This document shows positions 41,378 to 50,286 of a stretch of DNA of 64,000 nucleotides, one piece after another. The notes beneath the pieces were generated by a model. That model saw only the letters and a program-made list of their open reading frames with translations, was not told the origin of the DNA and searched no databases. The number at the start of each line of letters is the position of its first letter. The stretch's first letter is position 1. Position numbers and translations under genes: made by a program. Source of the stretch: Thalassobacillus_A hwangdonensis (GTDB lineage Bacteria > Bacillota > Bacilli > Bacillales > Halobacillaceae); the NCBI RefSeq assembly GCF_042675915.1, contig NZ_JBHTKL010000002.1, positions 124,001-188,000 on the forward strand. The letters run 5' to 3'.

Positions 41378-42023
41378 CATCTAAGCCTAGCAGTTTCTTA
41401 ACCTGTTTTCGAAAGATGAACGTAACAAGCAGCATGGCAATAAACAATCCAATGGCCGACATGATCATTGTCCGGTTTCCGGTAGCCAGACTTGAACCAA
41501 GGAAGCTGTAGACGAAAGTGCCGGGAATCATCCCGATTACGGTAGCGGGGATGAATGCACGGAAATTGACTCTTGTCACACCGGCAGAATAACTGAGGAT
41601 GTCAAATCCAATGACGGGAATCAATCTTAAAATCAGGACATAGAAGAATCCACGCTCCTTCATCCGCTCGTAAATCGTTTCGGACCATTTGAATTCCCCG
41701 AACTTCACTACAGAATCTCCGAAAAATCTACCCATCACGTAGCCTGTGATGGCAGCACCGGTAGCACCTACGATGATATAAGGCATTCCCGGCCAGATTC
41801 CATACGCATAGGCAGCACCAAGCGACAGGATGGAGGTGGGAAAGACGACAATTGGCCCGATTGTATACAGAAACATGAATACAAGTGGACCCCAGATGCC
41901 GAAGGATAGAATATAGCTTCTGATTTGTTCGGCGGACACATCGAATTGGCTTCTTGCATACCAGGCTATGCCGATGAATACCGTCAGAAACAAGAGGGAC
42001 CGTAGAATCACTTTAAGCTTCAT
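41349..42023 (-). CDS. TVP38/TMEM64-family (SNARE-associated, VTT domain) membrane protein
   Basis: A 224-residue protein with about six hydrophobic segments. Family marks are FMFLYTIGPIVVFPTSILSLGAAYAYG, GATGAAITGYVMGRFFG and LRLIPVIGFDILSYSAG. Its start overlaps the end of the ATPase gene by 11 bases, so it belongs to the YnjBCD-like operon. In E. coli, the TVP38 proteins YdjX and YdjZ are encoded beside ynjBCD as well. Confidence 0.87.
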   Translation of the reverse strand: MKLKVILRSLLFLTVFIGIAWYARSQFDVSAEQIRSYILSFGIWGPLVFMFLYTIGPIVVFPTSILSLGAAYAYGIWPGMPYIIVGATGAAITGYVMGRFFGDSVVKFGEFKWSETIYERMKERGFFYVLILRLIPVIGFDILSYSAGVTRVNFRAFIPATVIGMIPGTFVYSFLGSSLATGNRTMIMSAIGLFIAMLLVTFIFRKQVKKLLGLDEKGEDRSDK

Positions 42024-42996
42024 TTCGTGCACCTGCTTTTTCTCCGAATAAACGAACAGCAGACTGTGGAAAAGTGACGGTTACACGCTGGTGCTCGCCC
42101 ACGCTTTCAGTAACTGGGAGTGTTATGAGACGATCGAGGGTTGTCAGATACACGCTGGCAAACCGGATATTGTTCTGGATGGTAATGTAACGCACTTCCC
42201 CTTTGTACATCTGATCTTTCTGCTCGTTGTCACTTTCATCATGAAGCAGCCTGCAGGATTGAAGGGGCACATACTGCTTATTGTCCAAAATCAGCTGACC
42301 TCCGATGAACTCCGCGACAAACTCATCAGCTGGTTCATGATATAAAGCTTCCGGATGATCCAGCTGATGGAACTTCCCATCATTGAAAATTCCCATGCGA
42401 TCGCCCATCATCATCGCTTCTTCATGGTCGTGCGTAACGAAGATGCTCGTCATACCTTGCTGCTTCAAAAAATCCTTCATCCATATCCGCAGGCCCTTTC
42501 TGAGCTTAGGATCCAGACTGCTGAAAGGTTCATCCAGCAGTAAAAGGTCAGGCTCCACCGCCAAAGCTCTGGCAAGGGCAACCCGCTGCTGTTCCCCACC
42601 GGAAAGCTGATAAGGGTATTTATCGCCATACCCTTCAAGGTCAATTGCCTTTAACAATTCCTCAGCCCTTGATCGGGTCTTTTTCAGTTTCGTTCCGTAA
42701 TTGATATTTTCAGCTACCGTCATATGAGGGAACATAAGCGGCTGTTGAAAAACATAGCCGACAGGACGGCGGTGCACTTTTTCCGTATCTACTCGCTTAG
42801 TATTGATGGCGATTTCCCCGGAAGTAAGCATGTCCAACCCTGCGATACAGCGGAGAAGGGTCGTTTTTCCGCTTCCGGAAGGACCGACAATGCTGAGAAT
42901 TTCGCCTTCTCCAATGGAAAAGTCCAACTCGGAGAAAATCACATCCTGGTCAAATTTTTTCGTTATCTTGCTGGCCTCAAAGAATGATTGTGTCAT
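42013..42996 (-). CDS. ABC transporter ATP-binding protein (YnjD-like)
   Basis: A 327-residue importer ATPase. Walker A is GPSGSGKTTLLR, the signature LSGGEQQRVALARAL, and Walker B LLLLDEPFSSLDP, followed by FVTHDHEEAMMM. The C-terminal 90 residues form a TOBE-like regulatory part. The GGAGG site overlaps the stop of the permease gene. Confidence 0.92.
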   Translation of the reverse strand: MTQSFFEASKITKKFDQDVIFSELDFSIGEGEILSIVGPSGSGKTTLLRCIAGLDMLTSGEIAINTKRVDTEKVHRRPVGYVFQQPLMFPHMTVAENINYGTKLKKTRSRAEELLKAIDLEGYGDKYPYQLSGGEQQRVALARALAVEPDLLLLDEPFSSLDPKLRKGLRIWMKDFLKQQGMTSIFVTHDHEEAMMMGDRMGIFNDGKFHQLDHPEALYHEPADEFVAEFIGGQLILDNKQYVPLQSCRLLHDESDNEQKDQMYKGEVRYITIQNNIRFASVYLTTLDRLITLPVTESVGEHQRVTVTFPQSAVRLFGEKAGARNEA

Positions 42997-43000
42997 CAGG

Positions 43001-43801
43001 CTATTTCCTCCAACGGATGGTTTGATAAGGTAAGAGTTTCATTAGTGCTTCCAAGCATGCATAGAGAAGAAACGGCAGCAGCGCGAACCATAAAGAGAAC
43101 GCTGCAAGCAGTGAGCCGTTGGCAGTATCTAAATACGGAAAGAACACCATCGCAAGCGTGATGACCTGACCGCCGCCAATGATTGAGGTGATTGCATACT
43201 GGCTCAAACTGATTACCATAGTCAGGAAAATCACACTTCGAATCGGCGGTTTCAACATTGGCAATTCGATGGTCAGCCAGGAACGAAAGCTGGTTGCACC
43301 TAGCATGGATGCCTGTTCAATCAGCTTTTCTCCCATTTGCTGGTAAGCATTTGTGAAAATTTTGATGCTGTAAGGGATGGTCGGCACAAGGTGGATCAGC
43401 ATTACGCCAATCCAGGTATCCGCGAGTCCGAGGCGAATCATCATCAGATGTAGTCCCATGGCGATCGCCAGCACTGGAAGAAGGACAGGTGCCAAGAACA
43501 ATGCTTCCAGAAGTGCTTTCCCTTTAAAATTGGAGAAAGCCATCGCTTTACCAGTCAGCATTCCGATTGCGAGGTTGATTAGAATGATCCAAAGACTGAT
43601 GAAAACAGACCAGAAGGTGGCGCTGATCCAGCGCTCATCCTGGAATAGAATGTCCCAGCTATCTAAGCGAAAGTCGAGCGGGACAGGTTCCCCGAAGCGC
43701 CAGACTGGTGTAAAGCTTTGAAATACCAGTGCAAATATAGGGAAAATAAAGAAACATATAATGATCAACCAAAAAATCGGGCGTTGAAATTTCGAAGGCA
43801 T
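43001..43801 (-). CDS. ABC transporter permease (second half of YnjC-like pair)
   Basis: A 266-residue inner-membrane permease with six segments. The EAA loop reads MGEKLIEQASMLGATSFRSWLTIELPMLKPPI, the coupling site to the ATPase. It follows the other permease after three bases. In E. coli both halves are joined in one protein, YnjC. Confidence 0.9.
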   Translation of the reverse strand: MPSKFQRPIFWLIIICFFIFPIFALVFQSFTPVWRFGEPVPLDFRLDSWDILFQDERWISATFWSVFISLWIILINLAIGMLTGKAMAFSNFKGKALLEALFLAPVLLPVLAIAMGLHLMMIRLGLADTWIGVMLIHLVPTIPYSIKIFTNAYQQMGEKLIEQASMLGATSFRSWLTIELPMLKPPIRSVIFLTMVISLSQYAITSIIGGGQVITLAMVFFPYLDTANGSLLAAFSLWFALLPFLLYACLEALMKLLPYQTIRWRK

Positions 43802-43804
43802 AGG

Positions 43805-44659
43805 CTAGTTTCCTTTCATCGAATGGAAGCGGGATCGAATGGTAATGCGATAACTGAGCCATGCAAGGAACCCGATCATGGCGCTGATCACTATCATGGC
43901 AGCAAATGCCATCGGTCGTTCTTCCCAGCCACCTCCATAGAACCACTGATAGCTCAACACACTGATCATCTCAGGAAATGTGGTACCAAGTAGATATGGT
44001 ACTTCATAAGCAGTAAGTGTGAATGCGAAAATGATGATTCCGGTCTCAATGAAAGCCGGAAAGATCGCTCTCCATTCCACCGTTTTGAATACATGCCAAT
44101 TCCCGCCGCCAAGCGTCGCGACAAGGTCCTTATAGGAGGAAGGGATGCTTGCGTAAACTGGATAGAGCATCAGGATGACAAACGGGACTTCCTTCCATAC
44201 ATAAGTGAGAATGATTCCGACTCCGGCATCATCCCTCGTCCAGATTGGAAAGTCTGTGGGAGCTTGGATCATTCCCAATTCAAATGCAGCCTTTGCCAGC
44301 CAGCCGGTTTCAGATAATAGCAGAATGACGATATATCCCCAGACAAAGTGAGGGAAAAGCATCGGCAGCCAAACCGAAAGTCTGCTTCTGTAATTGTCGA
44401 GATATTTATGGAACGCTTTTGTAAGCAACAGCCCTAATAACAGCGAAAGAATCGTAGCAATCAAAGCTGTACGAATGCTGAAGCCGAGAGATGAAAGAAA
44501 ACGGGAAGATTCGAATAGACTACCATAATGTTCAATCGTCCAGCCTTCAAGGCTGAAAAAACTCTCTTTTACTGCCGCTAACATTCCATAGAAAGGGAGG
44601 ATGAGAAAGATCATCCCCGGAATCAACAGCCATAGCGTTCTACTTTTCAACAATTTCAC
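43805..44659 (-). CDS. ABC transporter permease (first half of YnjC-like pair)
   Basis: A 284-residue permease with six segments and an EAA-like loop, IPSSYKDLVATLGGGNWHVFKTVEWRAIFPAF. The GTG at 44659 has AAGGAGC nine bases upstream and lies inside the end of the binding-protein gene, a 20-base overlap. Confidence 0.9.
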   Translation of the reverse strand: MKLLKSRTLWLLIPGMIFLILPFYGMLAAVKESFFSLEGWTIEHYGSLFESSRFLSSLGFSIRTALIATILSLLLGLLLTKAFHKYLDNYRSRLSVWLPMLFPHFVWGYIVILLLSETGWLAKAAFELGMIQAPTDFPIWTRDDAGVGIILTYVWKEVPFVILMLYPVYASIPSSYKDLVATLGGGNWHVFKTVEWRAIFPAFIETGIIIFAFTLTAYEVPYLLGTTFPEMISVLSYQWFYGGGWEERPMAFAAMIVISAMIGFLAWLSYRITIRSRFHSMKGN

Positions 44660-45875
44660 GGAACCATTGCTCCTTCAAATACGGTACATAGTCGGATGAT
44701 GTCTCGGGCAGGAAGCTTTCCTCCAGTCGTTCAGAGGACAATACACTTTCTCCGCGATCGATGTTTTCAAGTTCCTCCCGCTGCTGATCATTCAGTTTAT
44801 CAATACTGAGTGGAGTGTTTTCTCCCCAATATTCCGGCTTCAATTTCGCGGTCTGTGCTTCAGGAGAGAGGAAGAAGTTTATTGCTGCCATTGCTCCAGC
44901 CTTATTTGGACTATTGAATGGGATCGCTAGGAAATGGGTGTTACCGATCGATCCAGGTTCCATAACGAAAGCTTCCGTCGTTTCCGGAAAAATTCCTTGT
45001 TCAATCAATGATTCCGCTCTTGCCTCATTGTACCCCATCGTCATCCAAACCTCGCCCTGGCTATACAGTCGGTCAAGCTCTGTCAATGAATTCGGGTAAT
45101 GCTCGCCTTTCCTCCATAAATCAGGGGCGATCTCCTTTAAGTAACTCCATGTTTCCTGAAACGCATCGGTGTCTTTGGTATCTTCCAATGGCTGATCATA
45201 AATATCTGCTGGTTGTTCTGCATTCGCATAAAGAATGTGACGAAGAAAAGCATTTCCGGTGAAATCATCCGGGTTCGGATACGTGAATTCACCTGGATTT
45301 TCTTTTATCCATTGCTTCAATTCATTGAAAGAAGCTGGAGGGGTATCCATTTTGGCTGAATCATAATGAAAAACAAATTGCACCTTGCCCCACGGCGCTT
45401 CCATTCCTTCAACGTATGTTCCGAAATCGGTCGTCAACGCGGGCGAATCGGTATCATAGTAATCATTGAAATTAGGCAGGCGCTCCACAAAGGGACCTGC
45501 CAGCAATCCATTTTCTTTTGCATTTTTGAAGTTTTCACCATTGATCCAAATGATATCGATGGTCCCTTCCTGTTTATCTGCGCGCTTCTCTGTAACGAGT
45601 TTTTGTAGTATCTCTTCTGTGTTCATCGGGACCCGCTCAAGCTCGATGTTGTATTGAGCCTCCAATTCAGGGACCGCCCATTCATCGATGTACTGGTTGA
45701 TTCCCTCATCACCGCCCCACATATACAGGTACACTTTCGTGTTTTCAGCAGAAGAAACCGTTTCTTCCCAACTCTGATTTTTCCAGTCTTCGTTGGAAGA
45801 ATCTGAAGCTCCTCCACATGCGGATAATAGGAGTGCAAATGAGCTTATAACGAGTGTAAGTATAGACTTTTTCAT
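44640..45875 (-). CDS. Substrate-binding lipoprotein (YnjB-like)
   Basis: A 411-residue solute-binding protein. The lipobox LLSACGG follows the signal peptide at residues 16-22. The mature part has TKVYLYMWGGDEGINQYIDEW and DIIWINGENFKNAKENGLLAGPF, the latter typical of YnjB-like proteins. GFTYPNPDDFTGNAF-type and FLAIPFNSPNKAGAMAAINF segments fit the periplasmic-binding fold. The ligand is not established in any species I know. Confidence 0.87.
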   Translation of the reverse strand: MKKSILTLVISSFALLLSACGGASDSSNEDWKNQSWEETVSSAENTKVYLYMWGGDEGINQYIDEWAVPELEAQYNIELERVPMNTEEILQKLVTEKRADKQEGTIDIIWINGENFKNAKENGLLAGPFVERLPNFNDYYDTDSPALTTDFGTYVEGMEAPWGKVQFVFHYDSAKMDTPPASFNELKQWIKENPGEFTYPNPDDFTGNAFLRHILYANAEQPADIYDQPLEDTKDTDAFQETWSYLKEIAPDLWRKGEHYPNSLTELDRLYSQGEVWMTMGYNEARAESLIEQGIFPETTEAFVMEPGSIGNTHFLAIPFNSPNKAGAMAAINFFLSPEAQTAKLKPEYWGENTPLSIDKLNDQQREELENIDRGESVLSSERLEESFLPETSSDYVPYLKEQWFREIVEK

Positions 45876-45977
45876 AAAGGTCCCCCTGGATTGATGCTAC
45901 ATGAAATTTTAATGTTTGTTGTAATCTATCATACAAATATCCAGCATGGATTGAAAATTATAAGGTTCTGTAATGTG

Positions 45978-46649
45978 TCAGTTGAAGTATTGATAGGTTG
46001 CCACTATGTTAGCTTCAATGGTAAGCTGTCCTTTTTCGATGGGGGTAGGCGAGGATTCAGCCGCAAGCACCATCGACGACTTGGCGAAGGGAATAGGCTG
46101 CTCCGCAGCGGTCGACTCTATTATTCTAATCGGTACCGCATTCAAGTTGACTTGGAGTGATTGGGCAATCGTCTGCGCTTTCGATACTGCCTGCTGGAGT
46201 GCCTGCTGGAGTGCAGCATTATAGTAGGCATCGATGTCCTGGATAGAAAAAGTCACATCCCTGACGAGGTTCGCACCATTCGAGGTAGCTGTATCAATGA
46301 CAGCTCCAATCATTGATAGGTCATCAAGGGTAAGAGTGAGGATATTATTTACCTGGTAGCCGGTAAACACTTGCTCACCTTCTTTGTAGTCATAATCGGG
46401 AAAAATCCGATACTCGGAAGTCTGGATTTGTTCAGGTGCTACACCTAACCTTGTCAGCGCGTCAATGATGGCCTGGATTACTTGATTGTTCTTCTCTTGG
46501 GCCTGCTTTAGACTCATATCCTTATTTTGAAATCCAAGCGTGACGGTCGCCTGATCAGGCTCTCCTTTTACAATTCCTCTCCCCGACACCTTCATTGTCC
46601 AACTTGTGGTTGGCTCCGTGTTCCTGTAATACGGATGCATATACATCAT
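45978..46649 (-). CDS. SIMPL-domain (DUF541) protein
   Basis: A 223-residue protein. MKVSGRGIVKGEPDQATVTLGF, then EQIQTSEYRIFPDYDYKEG and FTGYQVNNILTLTLDDL mark the SIMPL domain, usually an oligomeric envelope protein. No signal peptide is visible: the N-terminus is MMYMHPYYRNTEP, so export is unclear. The start at 46649 follows CAGGAGG with six bases; the longer frame lacks any site. Confidence 0.85.
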   Translation of the reverse strand: MMYMHPYYRNTEPTTSWTMKVSGRGIVKGEPDQATVTLGFQNKDMSLKQAQEKNNQVIQAIIDALTRLGVAPEQIQTSEYRIFPDYDYKEGEQVFTGYQVNNILTLTLDDLSMIGAVIDTATSNGANLVRDVTFSIQDIDAYYNAALQQALQQAVSKAQTIAQSLQVNLNAVPIRIIESTAAEQPIPFAKSSMVLAAESSPTPIEKGQLTIEANIVATYQYFN

Positions 46650-46756
46650 CCACCACCTCCTGTATATCCTATGAGAGGAGAAAGCCGCACATGTGCTTAC
46701 CATGTCAGATGAACGGGTATCGAATGGATAGATAAAATTGAAGGAGAGAGTTGAAG

Positions 46757-47353
46757 ATGAAGCCATTGGGTGAACAGTTTGCAAAGCCGGAAGGATGGAT
46801 CGGGAAGGGAGTAGGCTGGTTCATGAATTTTGAAAATAAAGAATTGAACCGCTGGACGACTTCGTTTTTGGATATCCAGCCTGAAGATCATATATTGGAA
46901 ATCGGATTCGGACCGGGGAGAGGGATCAAGCATGTATTGAATACGTACCATCCGTGTGTTTTTTATGGTATCGATCCATCGGAACCGATGGTGGAAGCCG
47001 CCTTAAAGAGGTTGAAGTCTCACCGTGATGGACAAGTTTGTCTGATGCAGGGAGAGGCGAAGGAACTTCTGCACTTCAACTCAAAGCTTGATAAAGTGTA
47101 CGCTGTGAACAACATTACCTATTGGGAGGAACCGATTCGGATTTTGGAGCATATCCGCAGCATGATGAGTGAAGGGGGAAGAATCGCCATCACCCTTTGC
47201 CCTCATGAAGAAGGGGCGGATGATGATACGACCGAAGTGCTTGGCGGTCAAATCCAATCCTTCCTTATGAAAGCGGGTTTCCAGCACGTTGAAATCTTTA
47301 AAAAACACACGGACCCGAATGATACATGCTGTGTAGTCGGCATCAATCAATAA
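46757..47353 (+). CDS. Class I SAM-dependent methyltransferase
   Basis: A 198-residue enzyme. Motif I is ILEIGFGPGRGIKHVL, followed by FYGIDPSEPMVEAA. LDKVYAVNNITYWEEP and MSEGGRIAITLC are the later strands. The target is unknown. ATG at 46757 is preferred to the TTG two codons earlier by spacing from AAGGAG. The last seven bases overlap the convergent gene. Confidence 0.85.
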   Translation: MKPLGEQFAKPEGWIGKGVGWFMNFENKELNRWTTSFLDIQPEDHILEIGFGPGRGIKHVLNTYHPCVFYGIDPSEPMVEAALKRLKSHRDGQVCLMQGEAKELLHFNSKLDKVYAVNNITYWEEPIRILEHIRSMMSEGGRIAITLCPHEEGADDDTTEVLGGQIQSFLMKAGFQHVEIFKKHTDPNDTCCVVGINQ

Positions 47354-47973
47354 AGTCTTTTCGAATAGCTTTCATTAAGTGAAGAAACGACAGATGCTTC
47401 GTCGACATTCGGAAGCTTTACATGAGCAGCGATCATTTTCGCTGGAACTGGAAGCTCACTTTTTTCCTGCCAGGATTCAGGCTTCCATAGATGGGAGCGG
47501 ATAAATGCTTTTGCACAATGTATATAGCATTCCTTCACTGTGATTTTTATCGCTAATTTCGGAAGCTTCCCGTTCGCTTCCATCTTTTCGAGGATGGACG
47601 GATCGGTAGTGAGTGCGGCACTTCCGTTGATGCGCAACGTTTCATTCAATCCAGGAATCATGCAAAGCATGCCGATATGCGGGTTGTCCAGGATGTTATG
47701 AAGCGAATCCATCCGCTTATTCCCAGGTCGTTCAGGTATGTAAAGGGTGTTCTCGTCTTGGACGTAGATGAATCCCGGCGCATCGCCACGCGGGGAGCTG
47801 TCGCAATCTCCATTTGAATTGGAAGTGGAAAGGACGACGAATGGGGTAGCAGCAAGGTACGCTTCGCAAAGGGGATCGAGCCCCTTGATGACTTTATTCG
47901 CTGCTAGTTTACCAGGTTCGCCCTGCAGTGCAGTCAGTGCCTCATGAGACGTGATTTGATAGGTGTCAGACAT
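47347..47973 (-). CDS. Pyridoxamine-phosphate-oxidase-like flavoprotein (MSMEG_1061 type)
   Basis: A 208-residue split-barrel flavoprotein. ATPFVVLSTSNSNGDCDSSPRGDAPGF and NKRMDSLHNILDNPHIGMLCMIPG are typical of this F420/FMN-binding subgroup. The reaction is unknown. CGGAGG precedes the ATG. Confidence 0.83.
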   Translation of the reverse strand: MSDTYQITSHEALTALQGEPGKLAANKVIKGLDPLCEAYLAATPFVVLSTSNSNGDCDSSPRGDAPGFIYVQDENTLYIPERPGNKRMDSLHNILDNPHIGMLCMIPGLNETLRINGSAALTTDPSILEKMEANGKLPKLAIKITVKECYIHCAKAFIRSHLWKPESWQEKSELPVPAKMIAAHVKLPNVDEASVVSSLNESYSKRLY

Positions 47974-48106
47974 GTGTATAACCTCCGTGACTGGTGATAG
48001 TTTCCATTGTCCATCAGCCGTGGGTGGAGGTCAAGCATCTTTGATGGTATGCCTTTCCAATATGCGGATCATATCTTACAATCAACTTAGATAGGAGTTG
48101 ATGGGA

Positions 48107-48361
48107 TTGAAAAAATTGAAAAAGGAAGAAAAAGAACAATTGATTAGCGACATCAAGTATTACTTCGAGATGGAAAGAGGAGAGGAGCTGGGAGATTTGG
48201 CCGCTGACCAGATGCTGGATTTTTTCTATAAGGCACTGGCGCCCCATTTGTATAACCAGGGAATCGCAGATGCGCGGAAGATGGTTGAGGAGAAGGTAAT
48301 CAATCTGGACGAGGATATCCGGTCGCTCGAGCAGCCGATTGGCCGTAGCGGATATAGATAA
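48107..48361 (+). CDS. DUF2164 family protein
   Basis: An 84-residue soluble protein. KEQLISDIKYYFEMERGEELGDLAADQMLDFFYKALAPHLYNQGIADA is the family core. Function is unknown. TTG at 48107 gives a nine-base spacing to TAGGAG; the ATG at 48101 is only three bases from it. Confidence 0.82.
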   Translation: MKKLKKEEKEQLISDIKYYFEMERGEELGDLAADQMLDFFYKALAPHLYNQGIADARKMVEEKVINLDEDIRSLEQPIGRSGYR

Positions 48362-48362
48362 A

Positions 48363-48403
48363 GAAAAGGAGGATGCCTTTGGTTTTGGGCGTCCTCCTTT
48401 TTT
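48363..48403 (+). terminator. Intrinsic terminator
   Basis: Stem AAAAGGAGGATGC/GCGTCCTCCTTTT with one wobble pair, then a T run that merges into array D. Confidence 0.8.
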
Positions 48404-48496
48404 GTGAGCGAAAATCTGGATTTGTGAGCGAAATCTGAGAAATATGGGCGAAAAAGCAGATTTATGAGCGAAAACCCATACTTTATGAGCGAACCC
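48401..48496. repeat. Tandem array D, five 20 bp units with core TTTATGAGCGAAA
   Basis: The GCG cores fall at 48408, 48428, 48448, 48468 and 48489. The core matches array B, 25 kb away. It too lies directly behind a terminator, with variable bases between cores. Confidence 0.8.
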
Positions 48497-48502
48497 GCAA
48501 AA

Positions 48503-49171
48503 TTAGGATAAGTGTACGCCACCAAATTCAGCCCGAATGCCTTTTCTACCATCAAGCGACAGCGAACCATTTTCCAATTGCCACTTAATCTTGCCACTCT
48601 CGCTTTGTTGCGTGCCAAGCGGATAATAAAGCTGAAACAGGTCCGCAGCTTTCTCAAGGCTCTCCACGCCCATGTTCACATGGGTGGATTCCAGGTCATT
48701 CAAGTCGCCCGGCTGGTTGTCCCCATCCCATTCGATTAAGAAAGGAAGCAGCGTTTCCACGGTTGGACCTTCAGGGAACAGCATCCGCCACTTCAGCATC
48801 GTACCATCAGCTTTTTTTCTGCTGCCTGGGAATGGGCCTGAGTAGGCAACTCTTTTAGTCTCCCACTCTCTCAAAATCGCGTCCATATCATTCGTTCTCA
48901 ATGCAAAATGAATCGGCCGGCCGTCACGCTCATCAATCGATCGCGCCAGATGTTGAATCAATGGGTTGTCCGAAGTAAAAGCTTTCTCGTAATCTTCGAT
49001 GCCGATCCATTCAATGTAGCTGTTGTTACGGAAATGGCTTAAATAGTTATAGGTGCCCCATGGTTCATGGTGGCCACCTTTTGCGCCTTTCCACTGATGC
49101 TTTTCTTTCGCTTCTTCAAATGTCTTTTCAGGGTTCTTGGATGCGATGACGAGGTGATCGAATGCTAACAT
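48503..49171 (-). CDS. Glyoxalase-like (VOC) domain protein
   Basis: A 222-residue protein. It starts MLAFDHLVIAS and has PIHFALRTNDMDAIL and STHVNMGVESLEKAADLF as the second and third paired-barrel elements, fitting the Glyoxalase_3 type. The substrate is unknown. ATG at 49171 is nine bases after AAAGGA; the ATG two codons earlier is too close. Confidence 0.83.
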   Translation of the reverse strand: MLAFDHLVIASKNPEKTFEEAKEKHQWKGAKGGHHEPWGTYNYLSHFRNNSYIEWIGIEDYEKAFTSDNPLIQHLARSIDERDGRPIHFALRTNDMDAILREWETKRVAYSGPFPGSRKKADGTMLKWRMLFPEGPTVETLLPFLIEWDGDNQPGDLNDLESTHVNMGVESLEKAADLFQLYYPLGTQQSESGKIKWQLENGSLSLDGRKGIRAEFGGVHLS

Positions 49172-49185
49172 TTCCATCCATCCTT

Positions 49186-50181
49186 TCAGGGCTTCAAATT
49201 GAATGCTTCAGCAATCAGTTCATATGACTTCAACCGAGCTTCAAACGGATGTACGATTGTGTTGACGATGATTTCATCCACACCATATCCTTCTGCCAAT
49301 GCTTCGAGTTCCATTTTCACCTTAGAAGGTGATCCTACCACCATCCGGTGACGGTTCTCCCGGATGCGTTCTTTTTCGAAAAGAGAATAAGGATAGCTTC
49401 GGGCCTCTTCCGGTGTAGGGAAGCCATTCCTGCTCGCACCCTGCTCGATCTTGAGAATGGCAAGATCCAGGCTGGAAGCTAAATATTCCGCTTCTTCGTC
49501 TGTTTCCGCACAGATCGTGAATACAGATACATTTCCCTTTGGCGTCTTTTGTTGAATCGAACCTTCAAAGTGATCAAAATACCGCTGCATCGCTCTCGTT
49601 CCACCATATCCATTGATGAAGTGAGCGAATGAGTAAGCCGTGCCAAAATCTGCTGCTAACCTTGCGCTGGTACCACTGGATCCGAGCATCCAGATTGGTG
49701 GGGCCGTTTCGCCGGTTGGAGTGGCATACACATCCATGGTGTGGGGATCATGGCCGTGAAGGTATTCCATCAATTCCTTCACTTGGCGCGGATATGCCTC
49801 AACATTCGGGTGGGAGCCCTCGTTCAGTGCCAAATTGACGTTCGGCATCCCGCCGGGTGCTCTGCCTATCCCCAAATCGATTCTTCCTGGGTGAAGTGTT
49901 TCGAGTACGCGGAAAGCTTCCGCTACTTTATATGAACTATAGTGAGGGAGAAGGATTCCTCCCGTTCCTACGCGTATAGTATCGGTATGTGCAGCTAGAT
50001 GTGCCACCAGAATTTCAGGCGCGGATCCTGCCAGACTCTTCGTGCTGTGGTGTTCAGAAACCCAAAAACGATGGAATCCGAGTTTGTCTGTCCATTTCGC
50101 CAGTTCGGTCGTCTGCTGCAATGCCTCGTATGGTGTCATACCGCTTAAAATTGGAGATTGATCCAATACACTAACTTTCAT
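49186..50181 (-). CDS. LLM-class flavin-dependent oxidoreductase (luciferase-like)
   Basis: A 331-residue TIM-barrel monooxygenase-like protein. FHRFWVSEHHSTKSLAGSAPEI and IRVGTGGILLPHYSSYKVAEAFRVLETLHPGRIDLGIGRAPG are the family hallmark stretch. WMLGSSGTSARLAADFG follows. The substrate is unknown. It is 14 bases upstream of the glyoxalase-like gene, so the two may be one operon. Confidence 0.9.
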   Translation of the reverse strand: MKVSVLDQSPILSGMTPYEALQQTTELAKWTDKLGFHRFWVSEHHSTKSLAGSAPEILVAHLAAHTDTIRVGTGGILLPHYSSYKVAEAFRVLETLHPGRIDLGIGRAPGGMPNVNLALNEGSHPNVEAYPRQVKELMEYLHGHDPHTMDVYATPTGETAPPIWMLGSSGTSARLAADFGTAYSFAHFINGYGGTRAMQRYFDHFEGSIQQKTPKGNVSVFTICAETDEEAEYLASSLDLAILKIEQGASRNGFPTPEEARSYPYSLFEKERIRENRHRMVVGSPSKVKMELEALAEGYGVDEIIVNTIVHPFEARLKSYELIAEAFNLKP

Positions 50182-50248
50182 CGTGGTCCTCCTTACTGTT
50201 TCCCGTTCATCCTCCCACTTTCAGGAAATGTTTGCAACGATTATGCAT

Positions 50249-50281
50249 AGAAAATCCTTCACGAAAGCATTCGTGAAGGAT
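50249..50281 (-). terminator. Intrinsic terminator
   Basis: A perfect 12 bp stem, ATCCTTCACGAA and its complement, with a four-base loop, followed by T residues on the minus strand. It closes the YknX-like gene. Confidence 0.82.
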
Positions 50282-50286
50282 TGCAT

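Noticed and set aside
45891..46160. Plus-strand frame opposite the SIMPL-domain gene
   Set aside because: It is antisense to a recognised family and lacks start signals.
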